Of a DNA stretch of 64,000 nucleotides, positions 44,703 through 52,531 are shown one piece after another. The DNA comes from Humulus lupulus (Eukaryota; Streptophyta; Magnoliopsida; Rosales; Cannabaceae), in contig NC_084795.1 of NCBI RefSeq assembly GCF_963169125.1, positions 193,228,214-193,292,213 of the forward strand, written 5' to 3'. Position 1 is the first letter of the stretch, and the number at the start of each line of letters is the position of its first letter. The notes beneath the pieces are model-generated. The model was given only the letters and a program-made list of their open reading frames with translations, had not been told where the DNA came from and made no database searches. A program made the translations under genes and the position numbers.

Positions 44703-44715
44703 CTTGGGGGGCAGA
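44703..44715 (+). other. Polypurine tract before Tat#1 3' LTR
   Basis: GCTTGGGGGGCAGA directly precedes the LTR start TGTACG at 44716. It marks the following LTR as a 3' LTR. Confidence 0.85.
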
Positions 44716-45476
44716 TGTACGCCCTGATTTTCCCACGGGCTGATTAGCAGGCCGAGCTTCGAACTAATCATGGTTAGTCCATAAACATCCCCCAGGTCGG
44801 AGATCCTGTCTTGAGGTCGTACCCCCTTAGCTCGAGGAATCCTCAAGGACTTGCCAAGACTCCCAAGACTGGAACAAGGAATCGAAAGGCCGAAGGTCGG
44901 GTCAGGTGCACAGCTCGTGGTACGAGCTGGATATGGAGGCCATGACCCCTTGTAAAGTCAACACACGCAAGATAAACGTGCATATATCTGACATCACGTG
45001 TCCGATATCTCCCTGACTTCTCGGACACGCTGCAGGAACGTGCGTGTTCAGACACCCACGGCTGGGTTGGGTCGTGCGGCCCAATATCTCCTTATCTATC
45101 GATTTGACCATACTTATGTGTCAGGTTTAGGAATTAATCATGAATGTCACAGATTTGATATGACAAATAAGAAGGTCACGGGATGACCTCCTTACCCACT
45201 TCCAGGTGCCTTCTCCTATAAATATGGAGACCCTGGGAGTTGATAGGGGTTGGAACAAATAGTCTCTGGAGAGATATACTTTGTAACAAAATACCCAGAA
45301 TATATCAGTAATATTGACTAGTGGAGTAGAAGGATTTTAACCTTTGAACCACTTAAAAACGTGTCTCGAGTCACCTATTTCATTCACTAAGATCTTATAT
45401 CTGTTACGGTTCTATATTTGGCACTAATCCTCTTTTCTCTCTCTTAATTACCTGTTGGTGAAGAACCGCGTCAACA
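44716..45476 (+). repeat. Tat LTR between Tat#1 and Tat#2
   Basis: 761 bp, starting TGTACGCCCTGATTTTCC and ending GAACCGCGTCAACA. A sense TATAAATA lies at about 45215. The polypurine tract on the left makes it the 3' LTR of Tat#1. Tat#2 gag starts only seven bases after it, with no recognisable primer site, so it may also be the remnant 5' LTR of Tat#2. It shares only the general ending (GGTGAAGAACCGCGTCAACA versus GTTGACC..GGGTCAACA) with the LTR at 58893-59490. Confidence 0.82.
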
Positions 45477-45482
45477 GTACTA

Positions 45483-46219
45483 ATGGCAAAAACATCCAAG
45501 AAAACTGGACAGGCTGCTGCCGCTCCAACCCAGCCTCCTTCACCAAACATGGCTGAAGATGAACCTCATTTAGAGTTCGATGAGGAGGAAGTAGACTCTG
45601 AGGCCCTAAACAAAACACTAGGGGTGTTGCATGATGAACTGGCCGCTCTGAGGGCCAATCAAGAGAGTGCCACCGAGATAATGGCGCCACAGCAGAGGGA
45701 AATAGAGCGTAGGCGCCAAGATCTGAGTGAAAGACAGGCGGAGATGGACCGTCATTAGAGGGATGCCATGGCAGCCCTCCAATTGGCTAGGAATCAGGCT
45801 GCGCTTGCCTCGCAGCCTGACCAACCCCCAAATGGGCCACCTCAAAGAGGTCCCAATCCTAGTTCTCCGCTCCAGCCAACAAGCCCTCAAAGGCTGGAGC
45901 TGCCACCAATGCCTCAGGATGATGTCCCACCTAGGGACCTGAGACGCGGCCTCCATCGCAAGCTGGTCGAGGCAATCCCCCACATCCAAGGTAGAATAGG
46001 GATGGACAGCAGCCCCGCAGCCCTAGATGCCCGGGGGGTGAAGAGCCTCACCCACTAAGCAAGGGACAGCGTCCTTCTGGCAACAGAAGGAACTCAGAAA
46101 CAGGCTCTGCGGTCAGGGGCCCTCCACGGCATGATATTGCACGGAGACCCAACGACCAGTGCAAGCCTCCTCCTAACGCTTAGGAAGTTACAACCCAATG
46201 AGGCAACCGAGGAAACAGT
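45483..46219 (+). pseudogene. Tat#2 gag, N-terminal part
   Basis: From ATG 45483 the frame gives MAKTSKKTGQAAAAP, an acidic stretch (HLEFDEEEVDSEALNKTLG) and a charged coiled coil ending RQAEMDRH. A TAG at 45756-45758 follows. The same frame then continues with MAALQLARNQAALASQ and a proline-rich region to a second stop at 46056-46058. More stops and a frame change separate it from the capsid frame at 46220. The arrangement matches the gag start of the minus-strand Tat fragment at 15778. Confidence 0.78.
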
Positions 46220-47551
46220 GTGTCCCACCATAGCCAATTGAGGTTCAGAGATGGCCATGGCTACAATGAGGTCGACTTAGACGAAGGGAATGCTGGTTGG
46301 AGAGATAAGGAGAGAGGTGGAGGCAGAAGCCCCCCACCTAGAGAAAATCGACATGCAGGACACAATGTTGGAGGCCAGCCCAAACAAAACAACGTCTTTA
46401 GCCGGCTTAGAACCAGCGAGCAGCGCCGAAGAGATGATGATCTAAGGGATGTACTCAACGACCGCCGAGAATGGCACGATGAGTACATTGCCCCGGCACA
46501 AGAGGCCCCGAAAATTCCAGAGGTCATTCAGGCCCAAATAGATGCCCTGAACCAAGCAGTGCAACAGCTGGTCAGGGAAAGAACGTCTCATATCGAGTAT
46601 GACAGGAGAAAGGGCACTTCTTTCATACAAAGGATCGCCATGGCTGAGACCCCCAGTAAGTTTAAAATGCCCACACTTCCGAACTTTGACGGGTATGGTG
46701 ACCCGGTATCTCATGTCAACAAGTTTGAGATACAAATGGACATTCAGAAGGTGTCCGAAGACGCTCGATGGTGGATCTTCCCTGCAACAATTTCTGATGC
46801 TGCACAAGACTGGTTCTTTAAGTTCCCTCCTGGAAGTATTGTATCTTGGGAGATGTTCGTAAATGAGTTTTACAGACAATGCTATGCGGGTCGTGTGCAC
46901 CCAACTAAGGCAAACCAGCTGGTCGAGATACGCCAGCAAGAAGGAGAACCACTGAAAGATTATGTCCAGCGTTTCATTCGAGCAGCAGCTGGGGCCAAAA
47001 CAGTGGGAGACAAAGGCAAAATGATGGCCCTAACTGCAGGAGTTAGGCGTCGTACGCCTCTTTGGAGTAGCCTCCAGAAGCATGGGGTTAAAACTACCCA
47101 AGAATTTTTGGATCGAGCTGATCGATACATCAAGCTCGAGGATGCAATTGCCAGCGAGGGAAAGACCCCAAATAAGGATAAAGGGACCGAAGACCCCGCC
47201 AAAGCCGCCAATGGGTCAAAGCCCAACAGCAACGACAAAGGCAATGGGAATGGCAACGGCAAGAATGGCAACTGGCGGTCCTGCGTGGATTTCACAGATC
47301 TTAATAAAACCTGCCCTAAAGACTGTTTCCCACTCCCAAGGATCGACCAGTTGGTCGATACAACTGCAGGCCATGAGATCCTCTCCTTTATGGATGCATA
47401 TTCAGGATACAATCAGATTAGTATGCATCCCCCTGATGAGGATCACACTAGCTTTCGGACTGATACAGGGCTATACTGTTACAAAGTAATGCCCTTTCGC
47501 ATTGAAAAATGCTGGTTCGACTTACCAACGACTAGTGAACCACATGTTTAA
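46220..47551 (+). CDS. Tat#2 Gag capsid fused in frame to reverse transcriptase (protease deleted)
   Basis: This is a 443-codon open frame. The Retrotrans_gag capsid domain spans about residues 145-305: FKMPTLPNFDGYGDPVSHV, AAQDWFFKFPPGSI, FYRQCYAGRV and LVEIRQQEGEPLKDYV. A lysine- and glycine-rich tail follows (GNGNGNGKNGNWR). At about residue 350 (47261-47280) it passes directly into RT at WRSCVDFTDLNK and FPLPRIDQLVD. The nucleocapsid knuckle, the whole protease and the RT N-terminus present in Tat#1 are missing. NGxW occurs in both parents at the joint, so the deletion probably used short homology. The frame shifts near 47495 just before the YVDD part. Confidence 0.85.
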   Translation: MSHHSQLRFRDGHGYNEVDLDEGNAGWRDKERGGGRSPPPRENRHAGHNVGGQPKQNNVFSRLRTSEQRRRDDDLRDVLNDRREWHDEYIAPAQEAPKIPEVIQAQIDALNQAVQQLVRERTSHIEYDRRKGTSFIQRIAMAETPSKFKMPTLPNFDGYGDPVSHVNKFEIQMDIQKVSEDARWWIFPATISDAAQDWFFKFPPGSIVSWEMFVNEFYRQCYAGRVHPTKANQLVEIRQQEGEPLKDYVQRFIRAAAGAKTVGDKGKMMALTAGVRRRTPLWSSLQKHGVKTTQEFLDRADRYIKLEDAIASEGKTPNKDKGTEDPAKAANGSKPNSNDKGNGNGNGKNGNWRSCVDFTDLNKTCPKDCFPLPRIDQLVDTTAGHEILSFMDAYSGYNQISMHPPDEDHTSFRTDTGLYCYKVMPFRIEKCWFDLPTTSEPHV

Positions 47552-48221
47552 GGAGTTGATCGGAATAAACATGGAGGTGTATGTTGATGACATGCTGGTG
47601 AAGTCAAAAAAGGTGGAAGGACATGTGAAGGATTTACAAGAATGTTTCAATGTTCTGAACAAATATCAAATGAAGCTAAATCCTCTCAAATGTTCCTTCG
47701 GAGTAGGATCAGGGAAGTTCTTGGGGTTCATTGTCAACTTGAGAGGAATTGAGGCTAATCCCGAGAAGATCAAGGCTCTGATCGATATGAAATCGCCAAT
47801 GAAGATCAAAGATGTGCAAAGTTTGACTAGAAGGATTGCTACACTCAGTAGATTCATTTCAAAATCAACAGATAAGTGCGTTCCTTTCTTTATTCTACTT
47901 AGATGCAACAAGAAGTTCGAGTGGACTGAAGACTGCGAACAGGCTTTCCAGGCCTTAAAAGCCCACATGGCGCAGCCTCCCGTCTTATCAAAGCTTGTAA
48001 ATGGGGAAACTTTGCTCATATACCTGGCGATCACCGAATATGCTGCTAGTGCGGTGTTAGTTAGGGAAGAAGAAGGCATACCAAAGGCAGTGTATTATGT
48101 AAGCAAGAGGTTAATCGGAGCCGAATTGAGATATCCTCCCATTGAAAGATTAGCCTACTGTCTAATTTTGGCTCAAGGAAGTTACGTCCTTACTTCCAAG
48201 CCCATCCAATCACAGTCTTGA
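47502..48221 (+). CDS. Tat#2 reverse transcriptase end and RNase H
   Basis: This 239-codon open frame continues RT after the frameshift at about 47495. It reads KNAGSTYQRLVNHMF, then the intact catalytic VYVDDMLVKSK, LNPLKCSFGVGSGKFLGF and the RNase H start KFEWTEDCEQAF. Next come LIYLAITEYAASAVLVREE and YYVSKRLIG. It loses frame at about 48175 (LAYCLILAQ). The homologous part of Tat#1 is residues 571-783 of the 35642-37993 frame. Catalytic residues are present but the polyprotein is broken. Confidence 0.85.
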   Translation: MKNAGSTYQRLVNHMFKELIGINMEVYVDDMLVKSKKVEGHVKDLQECFNVLNKYQMKLNPLKCSFGVGSGKFLGFIVNLRGIEANPEKIKALIDMKSPMKIKDVQSLTRRIATLSRFISKSTDKCVPFFILLRCNKKFEWTEDCEQAFQALKAHMAQPPVLSKLVNGETLLIYLAITEYAASAVLVREEEGIPKAVYYVSKRLIGAELRYPPIERLAYCLILAQGSYVLTSKPIQSQS

Positions 48222-48674
48222 CTAACCATCCCCTTCGGCAAGTTTTGCAAAAGCTAGAGGCTGCTGGTCGTTTGTTGAAATGGGCAGTCAAACTTGGGCA
48301 GTTCGATATAACATACTCACCGTGAGCAGCAATAAAAGGACAAGTTTTGGTTGACTTCATTTCTGAATTCATAGAACTCCCAAATAACAAGCAAGGTGAA
48401 AACCCTAGTGCGCCTGAGCCTCAAGTTGAAGCTCCTTCGTGGAAACTATTCACAGACGGATCGTCCAACGAATCCCACGCAGGAGCAGGAGTGATATTGA
48501 TAACACCAGAAGGGCATTGATTTCACCGCTTCAAACAACGAAGCTGAATATGAAGCCCTACTAGCTGGATTAAGGTTAGCCAAAGACATGAACATAAATG
48601 TGCTGGATATCTACAGTGATTCACAGCTGGTAGTGAATCAGGTCTTAGGGGAGTACCAAGCATGAGGCCTAAAA
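48222..48674 (+). pseudogene. Tat#2 archaeal-type RNase H, broken
   Basis: Pieces in more than one frame give RQVLQKLEAAGRLLKWAVKL, a stop near 48324, then [21 protein letters not shown] stop at about 48518 and a small deletion follow. [33 protein letters not shown] and a stop near 48663 complete it. All four acidic residues of the second RNase H can be found, but the frame is destroyed. Confidence 0.8.
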
Positions 48675-49778
48675 ATGGTAGCTAATCTGAACAAAATAAA
48701 GGATCTGTTGGCACAATTTGAAAAATATACCCTCCAGCAAATACCTCGAGATCATAATTCAAACGCGGATGCCCTAGCCAAACTCGTGAGTGCAAAAGAT
48801 GCTGGCACATTAAATATAGTGCCAGTTAAGCGGCTATGCACACCAAGCATACGAGCAGACGAAACCAATATGGTGGTCCTATTAGCAGATCCATGGATGG
48901 CACCATACTTGGAGTATCTCACGAATGGCACACTACCAGCAGATAGAAACAAAGCCAGGACCCTTCAGAGACAGTCTGCAAGGTATATCCTGGTCGATGG
49001 TATTTTGTACCGGAGAGGATACCCGATGCCACTGCTCAAATGTGTTACGCCAGAGAAGGCTAAAGAGCTAATGAAGGAGGTGCACGAAGGCTTCTGCGGA
49101 GACCATGCTGGGGGGCAAAGCCTATCAAAAAAGATCCTAAGGCAGGGATATTTCTGGGCAACGATGAATGAGGACTCGATGGAGTTTGTGAGAAAGTGTG
49201 ATAAGTTTCAGCGGTTTTCCAAGATCCCACGAGCAGCTCCCAACGAGTTAAAGCAAATGCAAAGTCTATGGCCCTTTGCAGTATGGGGTATAGACTTAAT
49301 TGGGTCCTTGCCAACAGGGAAAGGTGGTGTGAAATATGCAGTGGTAGCTATCGACTACTTCACAAAATGGACCGAGGCTGAACCGCTAGCAACCATAACG
49401 ACAAAGAAAGTACTTGACTTTGTTATCAAAAACATTGTTTGTCGATATGGATTGCCAAGAAAGATTGTCTCGGACAATGGCACCGAGTTTGATAGTGACT
49501 TGGTCACAGACTTCTACAAAAGACATGGCATCATCAAGAGATTTTCTTCAGTTGCTCACCCCCACGCAAATGGGCAAGTCGAAGCAGTAAATAAAACATT
49601 GAAAGATACCCTAAAGAAAAGGCTCAAGGAAGCTAAAGGAGCATGGCCAGAACAATTTCGTGAAGTCCTCTGGTCGTACAGAACATCCCACCGAACAGCA
49701 ACAGGTCATACCCCATTTTCCTTAGCATACGGGTACGAGGCCATTTTTCCTGTCGAGTTGAATCCACCTTTCCATTGA
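48675..49778 (+). CDS. Tat#2 integrase, zinc and catalytic domains
   Basis: This 367-codon frame starts in the end of the archaeal-type RNase H (NADALAKL near residue 30) and covers integrase. In the zinc domain His137, His144 and Cys175 are kept, but the last ligand is Phe178 (KCDKF) where Tat#1 has cysteine. The catalytic triad is present: Asp207 in WGIDLIG, Asp267 in SDNGTEFDS and Glu303 in GQVEAVNK. TGHTPFSLAYGYEAIFPVEL follows, and the frame ends at 49778 through a short frameshift. Confidence 0.87.
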   Translation: MVANLNKIKDLLAQFEKYTLQQIPRDHNSNADALAKLVSAKDAGTLNIVPVKRLCTPSIRADETNMVVLLADPWMAPYLEYLTNGTLPADRNKARTLQRQSARYILVDGILYRRGYPMPLLKCVTPEKAKELMKEVHEGFCGDHAGGQSLSKKILRQGYFWATMNEDSMEFVRKCDKFQRFSKIPRAAPNELKQMQSLWPFAVWGIDLIGSLPTGKGGVKYAVVAIDYFTKWTEAEPLATITTKKVLDFVIKNIVCRYGLPRKIVSDNGTEFDSDLVTDFYKRHGIIKRFSSVAHPHANGQVEAVNKTLKDTLKKRLKEAKGAWPEQFREVLWSYRTSHRTATGHTPFSLAYGYEAIFPVELNPPFH

Positions 49779-49811
49779 AGAATTACATACAACCAAGGCC
49801 AGAATAGCCAA

Positions 49812-50129
49812 TTGTTGATGGAGTCCCTAGACCTAGTCGATGAGAGACGAGAAAAAGCCCAACTCCGAGTAGCTGTATACCAGCAAAAAGTTGCGCGGTA
49901 TTTTAACTCCAAAGTAAAGGAAAGAAAATTCAACGTCGAGGACTTAGTACTGCGAAGAGTTTTCTTAAACACCCGCGACCAAGCTGCTGAAGTACTCGGA
50001 CCAAACTGGGAAGGACCTTACCATATTGAAGAAGTCCTTCATCCAGGAACTTACAAACTTGCACGCTTGAACGGAGATCTCGTTCCACGTTATTGGAATG
50101 GAGAACACCTGCGCAAGTATTATCAATAA
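49812..50129 (+). CDS. Tat#2 integrase, C-terminal part
   Basis: Reads SLDLVDERREKAQLRVAVYQ, VEDLVLRRVFLN, VLGPNWEGPYHIEEV and WNGEHLRKYYQ, then a stop. This is the same C-terminal domain as Tat#1 39570-39998, separated from the core by a frameshift near 49775-49812. There is no chromodomain. Confidence 0.87.
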   Translation: MLMESLDLVDERREKAQLRVAVYQQKVARYFNSKVKERKFNVEDLVLRRVFLNTRDQAAEVLGPNWEGPYHIEEVLHPGTYKLARLNGDLVPRYWNGEHLRKYYQ

Positions 50130-50813
50130 ACAGTCCTTCTTAAAGGACTGGCTTGTATTTATTTTTACTTTTTACAAGTTTTGAAAAAGGGTTGGTAATG
50201 AAATATGGCTAATCGCTTATAAGTGTAAGATCCTTTTAAGATCACTCGTAAAGACATGTTTAGTCCATTTAATACGAGAATTATAAGGGACTGTGCGCAG
50301 CAAGTCATTCTTGCCAAACTTTGTAATTTTTTACAAGTATTTGCTCATTACGTGTGTTGTTTTGCTGTATTACAATTATCATGATTTAAACCGAGCAGTA
50401 ATGTTCGTACAGGTTTTGGTCAAGGCAAGTGACCAAGGACCTAAAGCTCCTCGATCACTTGGGGGCATATAAGGCACATAGAAAGCAAAGCATACCAAAA
50501 GGTATGTAAACACATGAGCAAAATAAGTGAAAGCATGCTACGGTACTTAGAGTATTTTTCAAAATTTTATATATTTTGTTAAGTCAATTCAAAGTACTAT
50601 GCTAAGTTTGGTCATGCGAATAGATGTTATAATAAAGTAAAAACTATGATAATATCAAAAGAATTCTTTTACACCACGTGTAGTACTACTCGAATGTAAA
50701 TGTGAAGTTAATAGGAAAAGCTGCCCATGCAGCAATAAGAAAATAAACATTGTCTTAACATCATGACCTATGGGTCATGTAAGAAAAAGAAAATAAAATA
50801 AGTAGAAAACAAG
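50130..50813 (+). other. Non-coding spacer of Tat#2 with polypurine-like CTTGGGGGCATA
   Basis: This AT-rich spacer lies between integrase and the antisense gene end. CACTTGGGGGCATA at 50456-50469 matches the position and sequence of the polypurine-like tract after Tat#1 integrase. The 119-bp tandem repeat of Tat#1 is absent here. No reading frame is supported. Confidence 0.6.
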
Positions 50814-51631
50814 CTACGGTGCAGCAGGAGGATCTTGGGGAGCATCTTGGTTAACTGCATCTTCTGCAGCTTCCCCTCCATCCATCCCCGTGGCCAGCAA
50901 AATCTCGGGAGAGGCAGAAACTCTAGCCCTCTCTTCGGCAACCAGTCGAGCAGCGTAACGAGCCAGCTCAGCTTTACTAGCGTCCTCTGGAAGGTAGCCA
51001 AAATTGTCACTTTGGTTATGCTTCCTGAAGTCATAGAAGCATCGAAGTGTCGCATTCTTGTACCTTTCCAGGTCCTTGGCGTTCGTGAGATTGAGTTGCT
51101 CCACTTGGCTCTAGAGGCTGGCAATGCTCTTGTCTTTTGCAAGATTTTCCTCCTGGAGCCTTTTGACTTCGCACCAGTTGATTCGGCTGGCCTCCTGGTA
51201 TTCCTCTCACTGTTTTCTAGCACTTTTCAGAGAGGCCTGTTTCTCCACTAGATCCGCAGCCAAAGAGTCCTTCTGCTGGGTCACCACTTCCAGCTCCCCC
51301 GCGTGCCTTGCCTCCACGGCTTGAAGTTCCTCCATCAACTTCAACTCTCGAGCACGGGACTGCTCGATGCTGGCACCCGAACGCAGACGTGCAGTCGTTA
51401 AAGTCAGCATGGCCTACGCAAAAAATAAGTGTTAGACAGATTTCAGAAAAATTAGATTTTATGCAAAGAAAAGTAAGATGCTTATACTGGCAATCTCGTT
51501 CAGGGCCCTGTTGATGATCTGATCGACACCCATCTCCTCTGTCCCTGCCATGGCCTCTTTGCAGCAGTCATGTTTGAGGATTTTGGCCAGGCGGTCTTTG
51601 GCAGATCTCAGGGCGTGGAGTGACGGGTCTA
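50814..51631 (-). pseudogene. Antisense gene of Tat#2, 3' exons
   Basis: The minus-strand exon 51631-51488 encodes LHALRSAKDRLAKILKHDCC and DQIINRALNEIAS. An intron (GTATAAG..GCGTAG, 74 nt) follows. The last exon, 51413-50814, encodes a coiled coil (RARELKLMEELQAVEARHAG, DLVEKQASLKSARK) and an acidic alanine-rich tail ending PQDPPAAP. Frame is lost near 51207 and a stop lies near 51107. The predicted splice does not keep frame as written, so at least one indel is present. It is homologous in position and type to exons 4-5 of the Tat#1 antisense gene. The gene is cut at 51631 by Tekay-B. Confidence 0.7.
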
Positions 51632-52496
51632 TGGTAGATCCGACAGAGACCCCACCTTCACCTCCAAGTTTTGGGAAAGCCTGTAGAAGGCAATGGGCAC
51701 ACAGCTACGGTTCAGTACCGCTTATCATCCTCAGAGAGATGGGCAGTCTGAGAGGACGATTCAGATATTGGAGGATATGTTACGAGCTAGTGTATTGGAC
51801 GTTGGGGGATCTTGGAGTAAGTATCTCCCATTGATTGAGTTCTCGTATAACAATAGCTATCAAGCGACTATCAGAGTGGCTCCATATGAGATGCTGTATG
51901 GGAGGAAGTACAGGTCACCGATACACTGGGATGAGACAGGTGACTGAATGTATCTAGGTCCAGAGATGGTACAAAAGACTAATGAGGCAATTGAGAAGAT
52001 TAGAGCTTGTATGCTCGCCTCCCAGAGTCACCAGAAGAGTTATTCAGATCTGAGACGCAGGAATGTAGAGTTTCAGGTTGGCGATCATGTATTCCTTAGG
52101 GTTTCACCCCTGAGAGGAGTGAAACGATTCGGTGTTCGGGGCAAGCTGAGTCCTAGGTTTGTTGGCCCCTTTGAGGTTCTGCAACGAGTTGGTGAGGTAG
52201 CTTACAGATTAGTGATGCCACCAGCTCTGTCAGGGGCCCATGATGTGGTTCATGTATCCATGCTCCGGAAGTATGTATCAGATACTACTCATGTGCTAAG
52301 TTATGAGAACTTAGAGTTGGATCAAGATTTATCATATCAGGAAAAGCCTGTTCAGATCCTTGATAGGAAGGACAAAGTCTTGCGGCGCAAGACCATCGCC
52401 TTGGTTAAAGTACTGTGGAGGAACAGCAAGGTTGAAGGGGTGACGTGGGAACTTGAGTCTGATATACGGGAGCGGCATCCCGAGTTGTTCAAGTAA
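51632..52496 (+). pseudogene. Tekay-B integrase end with chromodomain
   Basis: Begins SDRDPTFTSKFW (second catalytic Asp), has a TAG at about 51679, then TAYHPQRDGQSERTIQILED (catalytic Glu) and YEMLYGRKYRSPIHWDE. After a TGA near 51945 a 182-codon frame gives the GPFEVLQRVGEVAYRLVMPP strands. The C-terminal chromodomain follows (KPVQILDRKDKVLRRK, VKVLWRNS, VTWELESDIRERHPELF). The chromodomain places it in the chromovirus/Tekay group and would guide insertion toward heterochromatin. Confidence 0.87.
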
Positions 52497-52516
52497 TTTC
52501 GAGGACGAAATTCTTG

Positions 52517-52531
52517 TAAGGAGGAGATAAT
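52517..52531 (+). other. Polypurine tract before Tekay-B 3' LTR
   Basis: The purine run AAGGAGGAGATAA lies immediately before the LTR start TGTAACACC at 52532. Confidence 0.8.

Larger units (their letters stand above)
35391..45476 (+). mobile_element. Tat#1: 5'-truncated Tat-lineage Ty3/gypsy with antisense gene
   Basis: Sense order is a gag end, protease, RT, RNase H, archaeal-type RNase H and integrase. These are followed by a polypurine tract, a tandem repeat, an antisense spliced gene, a second polypurine tract and the 3' LTR (44716-45476). The extra RNase H and the long region between pol and the 3' LTR with antisense coding capacity are marks of the Tat/Ogre branch. The 5' LTR, primer site and most of gag are absent; the left edge lies in Tekay-A reverse transcriptase. 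Confidence 0.85.
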
